A DNA stretch of 64,000 nt from Cymbidium sinense (lineage: Eukaryota > Streptophyta > Magnoliopsida > Asparagales > Orchidaceae), in contig CM038215.1 of the NCBI GenBank assembly GCA_021442155.1, positions 5,232,976 to 5,296,975 on the forward strand. The letters are read 5' to 3'. The notes beneath the pieces were generated by a model. The model searched no databases and was not told where the DNA came from. It worked only from the letters and a program-made list of their open reading frames with translations. This document shows, piece by piece, positions 36,201 through 48,000 of this stretch (its first letter is position 1; each line of letters opens with the position of its first letter). Both the position numbers and the translations under genes were made by a program.

Positions 36201-37681
36201 TAAGTAGCTAATCCCGCGGTGCCACGTCGAAAGTGTGCTGCGTCAGCACGTCACGTGGTGCCAACAAGATTATGCTTTAATTAGGCTTAATTAATCATTT
36301 TAATGACCAAAACTTCTAAAAATCATAAAACATCATAGATAAATAAAATAAATGCAAATAAATACTCATTTTAAAGGTATTTCATAAGAGAATTAATTGA
36401 AAATGATCTTAACTAATTTTGAACAATAATTAAGGTTTAATTATAAAATTAATTAGCATAATTACTTTTTAATTACTTGAGCAATTAATCCCAAATTTTG
36501 TGGGTCAATTTAATGGGATGACCTCTGCCTCCCATGATTTTCTTGGGATTTATTCCTCATTTAATTAGGAAAATTGACAAATTAAACTTTAACTACTCTT
36601 TTAAGTTAATTAATGATTAATTAATCCCATGAACAATAACAAATTGGTTAATTAAGTTTATTAATCATTGTTCAATAGTTAGTGAACTAAGGAATAAGGT
36701 TGGGACCCCTTTCCCTAAGTTCATTTCACCCTTTTTAAAAATGAAATTAATTAATATTTAGCTAATTAATTAAATCACTTAATCAAATTGGAATCATAAT
36801 CACATTAGACCTTAGTTAATTAAATCATGGGGTATATCTTTTGGTGTTTAATAAACTAAAGGAGTTTAATAAAATTGTGGTTAGTCCACGTGTGGGAAAA
36901 CCATAAGAGTAATTAATTAAGTACCTTAATCTTATTAACTATTATTCATGAGACAATTGCATTAGGCCCCTTTTATTTCGTAGGATCATTTTAGGTTTAT
37001 TTTCCATGCATATCATGTTGGCTCATAATTATTTAGTTAATTACTTTAAGGTGACATAGGTAGGGGTTCAACTTAATTAACCCATAAAATTAACTTAATT
37101 ACATTTCCTTAAATTAAATCAAATCACTTATGTCTAATGGGTTTAAAATAGCAAGTGATTATTTCTCTCTCCTCTTTAAATCAAATCAAATCCAAAACTT
37201 AATTAAAAAAGAAGCTTTGGTTTGCTTTAAAAATTCCTATTTGATTTAATTATCTTTAATGACTAGTTTGGTTGAATGAATCACATGCTTATATTTGATT
37301 GTCCTCTTTCCAATCATGTTAAATTTGGTATGTCATTTGAATTCATGCATCCATCTTTTCAAAATCAAGTAAAATAAAATTGATTTCCTTTATGTAAGCT
37401 TGCATGTGTTGATTTAATTTAATATATGTGTTTGTATTATCACTATTAAATCCAAATGTATTTTTCAAAATCATATAAATGAATAATAATATGTGTTATG
37501 ATGTTAGTTATAAATACATAAGAAATGCATGTGCTTATAGCTTAAGTGTATGAAGGTTGAGTTCTCTTTCCTTTATTCATGTGTTGACTTATATAACATT
37601 GAATGGTAATGGGTATATAGTCTGGACATCCCGGGAACATGATGTTTTAGTTAGACCCAAGGAGGTCATTTGATTACCTCA
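33259..37681 (+). mobile_element. LTR-like AT-rich block, copy A
   Basis: Starts TGACCTTACTTCTAGAG and ends ACCTCA just before CTTCCCTGG. The same left end appears at 38830 next to satellite and at about 63313 next to protease, which argues for a true element terminus. TG...CA ends and a length of 4.4 kb suit a long LTR. Content: CAATTGACCCAA-rich sequence (34200-35100), a gene-like low-complexity piece (35455-35660) beginning AAGGGGGTGTATTCATTTCC, a GC-richer island (36160-36260) and AT-rich sequence with TATAAATAC near 37509. The short frames at 35135-35989 show no family signature. Orientation is inferred as + from a weak primer-binding-site-like string after the related end near 43930. 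Confidence 0.55.
36160..36262. promoter_or_regulatory. Cluster of ACGT-core motifs (G-box-like)
   Basis: A CpG-rich island in AT-rich DNA holding four ACGT cores: 36175, 36224, 36248 and 36253. The last is a perfect CACGTG (36252-36257) in GTCACGTGGT. ACGT cores are bound by plant bZIP/bHLH factors in other promoters. Its activity is inference. The homologous part of the 38.8-45 kb block has CACATG in place of CACGTC, as expected from CpG decay. Confidence 0.4.
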
Positions 37682-37693
37682 CTTCCCTGGTTT

Positions 37694-37760
37694 ATTACTT
37701 GGCTTATGAAATCGAAAAGAAGAGATGTTGAATCTGAATTTGTTCTCCTTTAAAAAAAAA
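37694..37760 (+). pseudogene. GRP 3'-UTR end only, copy 6
   Basis: Sixty-seven bases matching the last part of the GRP 3'-UTR of the other copies (TTACTTGG..TGAAATCGAAAAGAAG, GATGTTGAATCTGAATTTG, TTCTCCTTT, then nine A) directly after the LTR-like block and before CCCTAAA. No coding part is left. It marks a recombination or insertion join between GRP tail and retrotransposon sequence. Confidence 0.8.
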
Positions 37761-38829
37761 TCCAAAAACCCTAAACCCTAAACAAAAATCTGACCCTAAA
37801 CTGAAAATCTAAACCCTAAACCCTAAACCCAAAAAACCCTAATCCCTAAACCCTAGCCCTAAACCCTAAACCCTAAACCCTAAACCTTAAATCGTAAACC
37901 CTAAAAACCTAAAAACCTAAACCTAAACTAAATAAAACATAAAAATAAAATAAAATAAATATCTAAACCTAAATAAAATAAAAAACTAAAATAAAATAAA
38001 AACCTAAACTGAAACCTAAACCTAAACCTAAACGTAAAATAAAATAATAAAATAAAATAAAAATAAAATAAAATAAAATAAATAAAACCTAAACTAAACT
38101 AAAAAATAAAATAAACCTAAAATAAAAAAAAGCCTAAATAATAAAACTAAATGTACAATAAAATAAAGTAAACCAAAATAAAATAAAATAAAAACTAAAT
38201 AAAAACCTAAACCTAAAAATAAATAAAAAATAAAACCTAAACCCTAAACTAAAAAAAAACCTAAACCTAAAATAAACAAAATAAAATAAACATAAACCTA
38301 AACTAAATTAAACTAAACTAAAATAAGTAAAACCTAAACCTAAACCTAAACCCTAAACTAAATAAAATAAAATAAACTAAAAATAAACCTAAACATAAAC
38401 TAAAAATAAAAACCTAAAAACATATTTAAAATAAAAACTTAAAACCTAAACTTAAAAAAATAAAATAAAAACCTAAACCTAAATCTAAAATAAAAAATAA
38501 ATCCAAAACCTAAAAAATAAAATAAAAATAAAACTAAACTAAGAAATAAACCTAAACCTAAACCTAAACCTAAAAAATAAACTAAAATAAAAAACCTAAA
38601 TCTAAATAAATAAACAGAACTAAATAAAAATAAAAAATAGACCTAAATAAAAATAAAAAAATTAAATAACCTAAAATAAATAAAAATAATCTAAATAAAC
38701 TAAATAAACCTAAACCTACCAGATTACTTAATTTTAAGAAAAAGAGCCTAAATGCAAAACTCTAAACCCTAAAGCCTAAACTCTAAATCCTAAACCCTAA
38801 ACCCTAAAACTAACCCTAAAAAACCCTAT
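37761..38829 (+). repeat. Telomere-derived satellite, CCCTAAA polarity
   Basis: Begins with CCCTAAA heptamers, continues with A-rich AAACCTAAA sequence, contains the marker box at 38715-38732, and ends with a short heptamer tract at 38770-38829. No gene seen. Confidence 0.92.
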
Positions 38830-41800
38830 TGACCTCACTTTTGGAGTGAGTTCTCAACTTCCTCATCATAGATCTAAGACTCTTATAGACACCAAGAGTT
38901 CCTTAGTCTTAAGACACTTCTAGTGATTAGGTGAACACTTAACCTAAGGAGACTGAAGGATTAGCCACAAGAATAGATCATGCCTTAGGTATTTAGGAAA
39001 GCATGCCTACCCTATATCCTTAGACCTAATCCATGCTTCCTTCCTCAAACCAAACTACCAATTCAAATCCAAATCATAAATCAATTCCAAATCAAATGAT
39101 TGAAACCCATAATCAAAACTAAAAAAAAAACCTTTCTAAGCCTTTGAATTTATCTTATGGAATTAGCCTTAACCAAATTCAAATCAACCCCAATTCAATT
39201 GATTTTCTCAAATATCTATTCAATCTCAAATCAAATTTTAAATCAATTCCAAATCAAATGACTAGAACCCAAAATAAAATTCAAATTCCAAAATTCCTTC
39301 CATGAACCACCCTCATATGCCTAACCAAAACCCCTTTTAAAATAATCAAACTTGATTGATTTCTTTATAAATCAATCATTCTTTAATTTATATTAACAAA
39401 TATAAATGAAATCCAAATTCAAATGAGCCAAACCAAATCTAACTAAATCAAATCAATCAAGACCTTTCTTAAGCCATATAGACTTACATCCATGTTTAAT
39501 CAAATCTCAACCCAAATTCAATTGATTTCTTTATAAATCTTATTCCTTCATTTATATCTACAAATATAAATGAAACCTACCTCTAATGACCAAAAAATAA
39601 ATTAAACCAAATCAATTCCCACTTAAGCCCTTTTTTGACTTACAACCTTAAACTTGGTCAAATTCTTCCAAATCACTCCAAACTCAAGTGATTTTCAAAA
39701 CCCATTTATATCATCATTTATATTCACAAATATAAATGAAATATAAATCCAAATGGCCAAAACCAAACCCAAATCAAATCAAATTTCCAATTTTAGCCCT
39801 TTTAGCTAATTTCTTGAACTTGGCTAAATGATATCGAAATCAACCCAAACCCATGGATTTCTCCATGAATCAATCATTCCTTCAATCAGTTACACAAATA
39901 TAAACACAAACTATAATTATCAAACCAAATCCAAGTCAACTCCAAGCCCATGTTGACCTTTGACTTGAAATTGTCAAATGAACCAAAAAATCCATTTGAC
40001 AAAACCAATAATTGGATTTATATTTTCATCCTAGGCTCATATGTGAGTTCAACTAAACTTGAATCAAGCCAAAACCAAACCAATTGACCCATTTAGGTCC
40101 ACTTGACCCAAAATGACCTAAAGACCCTTTTGAGCTAAGTTCTAATCCAACCAAATTGGATTAAACCAAGCCCATCCAAACCATATCATGATCAATAATC
40201 ATCTTAGGGTGATTAACTACCTTGAATTGGTCAAACCAAGTCAACTTGGTCCTTGACCAAGTCAACCTTTAGCCTAAATGAAACCTAAACTATCCAAAAC
40301 CCACCATATACCAAATTAATTGAAACCATTGATTCAAACCAATTCATAATCAATGATTGAACACAATCAAACCCTCAATTGAGACAAACCAAGTCCAATT
40401 GACAATTTGACCTAAGTTGACCCAAATTGGCCTAAAAAGCCAAAATGGGTCAAATCATGATTTGATCCAAATTGATTGCAACCAATGGTTCAAGTTCATT
40501 CCAAATCATTTATTGACCCTGACCAAAGCCATGATTGAGCCTAATTTGACCAATTGGTCAACTTGACCCAACCAAGCCCAAATTGATCTAAAAGATCAAA
40601 TTTGCCAAAATCCAAATTAAACCCAAATCAAACCAAACCAAAGCCTACAATCATTTTCAATCAACCAATTGAACATGAACCAACACCTAACCCAACCCAA
40701 TTTGGTCAAATTTGTTGAATTGGTCAACTTTGCCCATTTGATCTATTTTAATCCAAATGAGCCAAAATCGAAGCTAAGCCAAATTAATCTAAACCACTTG
40801 AACCAAAACTCTTCAAATCATCATTTAAACCTAACCCAAGCCTTGGTTTGACCCAATTTGACCAATTGGTCAGCCTAACCCAACATGAACCCATAAGAGT
40901 CCATTTGACCAAATGAAGCCAAACCACCCCAAACCAACCCATGGGACCATAGGAATTGGCCAAATCAGACCCAAACCAATCCTAGATCACTCCCAAACTA
41001 GCCCAAATCCAAGTGGACCCCACAAGGGAATTAGCCATTGGACTAACCTCCCCACATTGGATTCTTTCCATAAGAAGTATAGTCCACTCTCCCATCACTT
41101 GGGCAGCCATACTAGTGCCAAATGTGGTGTGCCTAAGCTTTTTATCCCAACCTAGAATAACTAGGATCAGCCATGGACCAAGGGGAATTAACCTCCTCCC
41201 ATCTTAAGCCAAATCGAGCACCCAAAGGACCAAGCCAACCCAATCATGCTAAATCTTACCTTAAGCTCCCTACCATAGCTTCCTCCAACCCTAGCATCCT
41301 ACGTGGAGCTGACAGTGACCCCTTCGATGCCAACATGATGATGAATCGATAAAAATTTAGGGACGGACCCCATCTATCCATCACACATAATTGAGGGGTA
41401 TACTCCCTCAATTCGAGCGGGATTCATCACCATTTACACACTCTGAGCCCCCAAGTGAGAAACAAAATCCTCAAATTTTAAACCTCCTCGAAATTCTTCT
41501 CTGTGTGAAACAAGAGACCTCCTTGATTCAAACTCATCCATCCCTTAACCAAACATCAATTAAACTTGCACACACCTTCACCACAATCAGCCAAGCAAAT
41601 CATCCCTTGAGTTCCAAAGCCACCAGAAGCTATACTTTGATCAAGATCAAATGCTTAAAGGGAGGGCCTTGGTCCATAGAGCAAACCACCTTAAATTAAA
41701 GCTCATGTGGCTCAACAGGGCTTCATTTCTACCAAATGAAACTACTCAATCTTGGAACCGATCATAAGCTCGATGAGGTAATTTCAAAATTGATCCTTAT

Positions 41801-43474
41801 GAAAATATGTTGGTCCTTTTCAAAGTGAACTTACATTTGAGCCCATCTAGCCGTTGGATCCTTGGATCCTTCACATGAAGGTGTGGGTTGAGTTTGAAGT
41901 GGATCAGAACGATTGATCCATCATGGCTCTATCGTTCATCGCTCATATGAATATGGGTCATGCGCCATCCGTTCCGTGTGATTGGAATAGATAGCTGTGA
42001 TCAAATCATGTCAAAACCCTTTATTTAATCCTCCTTAACTGTAGGATTTAATCATGGCCTTCCGACTTAGATCGGATGGTCCACAAGAAAGAACATCCAC
42101 CACAATCTGAGTCAGCATCTTGATTTGACAACTTAAATGGCCTATCCATCGCACCACATGGAAAGTGTGTAAAGCAACCATGTACATGAAGTTAGGAAGT
42201 TAATTAAGTTTTATTAAACTAATTTTGAGGCTAAAATTTCTAAAATTCATAACTAATCTTAGAAAAATTCAAAAAATATAAATGAGGGCTCATTTAAAGG
42301 TATTTCAAAGGGGAATCCATGAAAATTATTATTAATTAATTTTGAACAATAATTCATGCTTAATTAAGGTTTAATTAAAATTTTAATTAGCCTAATTACT
42401 CTCTAATCAATTATCCATTTAATTTCAAACTTTCCAGATGTTTACGGATGACCTCCGCTCCCCTATTCTTTAGAATTTATTGTATAGTTAATTAGAAAAT
42501 TGATTGATTAAGCCTTAATTACTCTCTATTAATTAATGATAATTAAGTAAATGAATAGTGGATTAAAATTAATTAAGCTTATTGCCATCTCTAACATTGA
42601 AAAGTCTTAGGAAATGATTTAGGTTTATTCTTTATGACCATTTTATTAATCCTCTTCATTTTTTTCAAATTAATTAAAGTTTAATAAAAAAATTAGCCAC
42701 TTAATTAATCCTAATTAAAATATAATCAAAGGATTTAATTACCTAATTAATGGCTTAATTAAATTAATTTAAAATCTAATTCATTCCTAACTTTGATTAA
42801 TCAATCTTGGGTAGTTCTCTAGATGTTTAATAGTCTAAAGAAATTTAATTAAATTTTGATTAGCTTATATGTGTGAGAAAATCATAAAAGTGATTAATTA
42901 CATCACTTAATTAATTATTAATTATGAGCTAATAATTAGGCCCCTTTCATTTCTTAGAGCATTGCTAATTTACTTTTCATGTTATTGCATATCATGTTGT
43001 CTCATCATTATTTATTTAACTTAAGATGATATGTAAGGGTTTAATTAATTGATTTAATTCATACCTCAACCTAATTATAAAATCAACCTAATTGCTTTTC
43101 ATTAAATCAATTTAACTCACACATATGGGGAATGGGATTAAGATTACCAAACCTCTTTCACATTTCTTAAATCAAATCAAACATGAAATCAAAAATGGTT
43201 TTAAGAAACTTTGGTTTATTTTAAATAAGCTTGTTTAATGTGATTGTCCTTAAATTAGTTGGATTGAAATCACATGCTTTTGTTATTTTATTTCTTTCCA
43301 ATCATGTTAAAATATTGTATGCCACTTGTAGTCATGCATTCATTTCTTTCAAATTAATTAAATGAAGATGATTTCCTTTATGTCAATTTGCATGTGTTGA
43401 CTTAATTAAAAATATGTGTGGCTATTATCACTATTAAATCTCAAATGTAATTTCAAAAGCTTATTAATGAATAA

Positions 43475-43531
<57 letters not shown>

Positions 43532-45036
43532 TATAATTACACATATAGAGATGCATGTGAATATATGCTTAGTGTATGATGTGAAGTCTCTTTCTTACAT
43601 TCATATGTTGACTTGCATAAGTTTGAATGTTGATGGGTATATTAGTCTGGACATTTCGGGGACGCATGACTTTAAGTAGCCCAAAGAAGGTTCCTACCTC
43701 ACCCCTAGTGTAATAATAATACTACTGTTGATTTCATTCTTATGCACTTTAACATTAGAATTTAGATAGAGCTTAATTCATTTACACAAATAGACTAAAT
43801 AAATTAAACTCTATTTTTGCATGGTGTTTTCTATTCTTATAGTTGTTTATACATCCATATGTTTTTAAGAATAGCAAGTATATTAGTCAAAACATTTCCA
43901 CACCTTTAAAAGGAGGTTCCCACCCCACTCCCTGGTGCCGAACAATGGCAACGTACTTGCTTAAAACTTTCATACATTTGAATATGTATTTAGCTAATGA
44001 ATGAAAACCACCTCTTCTTTCTATAAAAAATTAATGCATTCATATTTTGTTCAAGTGGTTGGGTTGATTAGTCATATAATTTTGAGTTCTTTTCTTATGC
44101 TTTTGTATAATAATTTAGATAGAGCTTTAAATTAATATGACAAATAATTCAACCAAATGAGACATTAATTCCAAGTACACTTGCTTACTTTCATCATTTA
44201 AGTGTGCTAAGATATAAATTGCATGTATAGTTATGTTTAGGACTTAATCATATGCATGCCATATATGATGGAAAGAAATGAACAAACATGTGTTAGGTGA
44301 TAATAATTAATTCTAATAATCTTAAGATGCCTTTCTTATTGAATGGGATTATTTAAAGTGAACATAAACCTAGGACTAATTAAAATATGTAATAAGCCAT
44401 TCATTAAAGTGAATTGATTAATTAATTTGTTTTAGATGTGACTTAAGGTAGGGATGAAAGAGAGTGATCCTCTCTTTTCTTCCCTTTATAACTCTTAGTT
44501 GTTTAGTATAAGACAAATGAAACAATATAAAACATTAAGTAAAATTTACAAATCAATTAAATCATTTGAATTGAAACCACCATTTATAATTAAATGTCCT
44601 TCATACTTAGAGAATGACAACTCTAAAGCCTAGTAAGAACATACCACACGAGCCTTAATACACAAATTAGATTAAGTCACCACTTCTAGTTTATTATGTG
44701 GTGCATGGTTTGATGTATGTTTGGTTTTATGATATACTATTGTAGACTAGATGTTAGGGTGTATGCTCGTTGACTGGATATTTGACCGCGATTAGCCTAA
44801 TTATATTTTATGTAGGAGATTATGCTTAAGGGGTGCTTAAAATAAATATAATGCTCTCTTTTGCAAGTTACTTAACCCCTAAGCATAATCTATACTAGGA
44901 CAGGTTGACTTGGTTACCCATGTGCAGGATGCTAAGTCTAAATTAAACATATGACTGCTTGGGTTATATGGTGTGTTTAGCTAACACTTATTTTACATGT
45001 GTAGTTAGATTTACTTTTCTTATTTTTAGCTAACCA
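38830..45036 (+). mobile_element. LTR-like AT-rich block, copy C, with extra 3' sequence
   Basis: Flanked on both sides by satellite. Starts TGACCTCACTTTTGG, like copy A, and follows it to ACCTCA at 43700-43701 (4.9 kb). Then 1.3 kb not present in copy A. Inside this, 43870-43940 repeats the end region (TATTAGTC..ACATTTC, GGAGGTTCCCACCCCA) and continues CTCCCTGGTGCCGAACAATG, which resembles a primer-binding-site region. No pol is seen on either strand. The frames at 40669-41699 come from CAATTGACCCAA-rich or low-complexity sequence and carry no family signature. Clear target-site duplications were not found. Confidence 0.5.
43477..43528. repeat. (AT)26 microsatellite
   Basis: Fifty-two bases of perfect AT dinucleotide inside LTR-like copy C. 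It is absent at the matching place in copy A (about 37485-37500), so it expanded after the copies separated. The open frame across it (poly Tyr-Ile) is not a gene. Confidence 0.97.
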
Positions 45037-48000
45037 TAAGCCCTAAACACTAAAAATCTAAAAACCTAAAAACCTAAAAACCTAAACATAAACTAAATAT
45101 AACCTAAAAATAAAATAAATAAGAAAACATAAACCAAAATAAAATAAAATTAAAACCCAAACCAAAAAATAACCCTAAACCTAAACATAAAATAAAATAA
45201 AAAATAAAAAGAAATTAAAATAAAATAAATAAAAACCTAAACAAAACTAAAAAATAAAATAAACCTAAGAATAAAAACCTAAATAAAATAAAAATTAAAC
45301 GTAAAATAAAAAAAATAAACCTAAAATAAAATAAAATAAAAAATAAATAAAAACCTAAACCTAAAAAAGAAACCTAAAAATTAAACTTAAAAATTAATAA
45401 AAAAATAAAATCCTAAACCCTAAACTAAATATAAAACTAAACCTAAACCTAAACTAAAATAAACTAAACTAAAATAAATAAAAACTATACCTAAACCTAA
45501 ATTAAAAAAAAAAAAAATCCTAAAACATAAACCTAAACTAAATAAACCAAAAATAAAATAAATTAAAAGCCTAAACCTAAATATAATAAAAAATAAAATA
45601 AAATAAAAACTTAAACTAAAACATAATCCTAAACCTAAAAATAAAATAAAATATAAAATAAAAACTAAAATAAAATAAAATAAATAAAAACCTAAGCTAA
45701 ACTAAATAAAATAAAATAAACCTCAAAATAAAAAAACTAAATAAAATAAAAACTAAATAAAATAAAAACTAAACAAAAATAAAAATAAAATAAACCTAAA
45801 ATAAAATAAAATAAAAACTAAATAACAACCTAAACCTAAAAAATATACCTAAAAATAAATAAAAAATATAACCTAAACCCTAAACTAAAAAAAAAACCTA
45901 AACCTAAAATAAACAAAATAAAATAAATCAAAACCTAAACTAAAATAAACTAAACTAAAATAAATAAAACCTAAAACTAAACCTAAAATAAACTAAACTT
46001 AAAACTAAAACAAAATAAAATAAATTAAGCTAAAATAAACATAAACCAAAACTAATAAATAAAACTTAAAAATAAATCTAAAATAAAAACATAAAACCTA
46101 AACCTAAAAAAATAAAATAAAAACCTAAACTTAAAATTAAAAAATAAAAACTACAATAAAACTCAACTAGAAATAAACCTAAATCTAAAATATAAAATAA
46201 AATAAAAAAACTAAACTAAAATAAATATACTAAACAAAATAAAAATAAAAAAAATAATATAAACTAAAATAAAAAAAATAAACTAGATAAACCTAAACGA
46301 CTAAATTTAAATAAAACTAAACTAAACACTAAACCCTAAACCCTAGACCCTACTAAAACCTAAACTCTAAACCCTAAACCCTAAACTAACCCAAAATCCA
46401 AAACCCTAAACCCTAAATCCTAAATCCTAAACCCTAAACCCTAAACCCTAATCCCTAAACCTTAAACCCTAAAATAAACCCTAAACCCTAAATCCTAAAA
46501 AACAACCCTAAACCTAAAACCCTAAACTAAACCTACCTAAAACCTAAAATTAAACCCTAAACCCTAAACCCTAAACCCCTAAACCTAAACTAAAACCTAA
46601 ACCCTAAACCCTAAAAATATAAAACCTAAACGTAAATAAATAATAAATTAAATTAAATTAAAACTTGTTAAACCTAAACCTAAACTTAAAAAATATTATT
46701 AAATAAAAAAAAAAAAAAAACTAAAATCTAAAATAAAATAAATAAACCTAAACTTAACTAAAAAAATAAAATAAACTTAAGAATAAAAAGCCTAAATAAG
46801 ATAAAAACTAAATGTAAAATAAAAATAAAATAAACCTAAAATAAAATAAAAAACTAAATAAAAACTTAAACCTAAAAAATAAACCTAAAAATAAATAAAT
46901 AATAAAACTTAAACCCTAAACTAAAAAAACTAAACCTAAAATAAATAAAATAAAATAAACCTAAACCTAAACTAAAATAAACTAAACTAAAATAAATAAA
47001 CCCTAAACTAAATAAAATAAAATAAATTAAAAATAAACCTAAACCTAAACTAAAAAATAAATCCTAAAACAAAAACTTAAAACCTAAACCTAAAAAAATA
47101 AAATAAAAATGTAAACCTAAACCTAAAAATAAAAAATAAAACCTAAACCTAAAAAATAAACTAAGTATAAAACTAAACTAAATTAGAAATATAAGCCTAA
47201 ACCTAAACCTAAAAAATGAACTAAAATAATAAACCAAAACTAAAAAAAATAAACCTAAAATAAATAAACCAAACTAAATTAAAATAAAAAATAAACCTAA
47301 ATAAAAATAAAAAATAAAATAAACAAAAAATATAAAATAATAAATATAAAAATAAAAAAAACTAAATAAACCTAAACTAAAAAAACCTAAAAACTATAAA
47401 CCTAAACCTAAATCTAAAAAAACAAACCCTAAAAACTAAACCCTAACTATAAAAACATAAACCTAAACTAAACTAAACTAAACCAAACCCTAAAACTAAC
47501 TAAATAACTAAACCCTAAAAACCCTAAACCTAAACCCTAAACTAACTAAACCCTAACTAACTAAACCCAAAACTAAAACCTAAACCTAAACCTAAACTCA
47601 ACCCTAAAACCTAAAACCAAAAGCTAAACTAAATAAAGTCTAAAAATAAATTAAATAAAAAAACCTAGACATAAATAAAATAAAAAAAATAAAAACATAA
47701 ACTAAAATATAACCTAAACCTAAACTTAAAAATAAAATAAAATAAAATTTTAAAACTAAATTAAAATAAAATAAATAAAAACCTAAACTTAACTAAAAAT
47801 ATAATAAACCTAAAAAAACCTAAATAAAATATAAACTTAACCTAAAATAAAATAAAATAAACTTAAAATAAAATAAAATAAAATCTAAATAAAAACCTAA
47901 TCCTAAACTAAAATAAATAAAACATAAAACTAAAAATAAAATAAACTAAACTTAAACCAAAACCTAAATACTAAATAAAATAAATTAAATTAAAAATAAA

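Noticed and set aside
40669..41699. Asn/Pro/His-rich open frames
   Set aside because: They follow CAATTGACCCAA-type low-complexity sequence and are not kept in copy A.
43416..43679. Open frame with a Tyr-Ile repeat
   Set aside because: Produced by the (AT)26 microsatellite.
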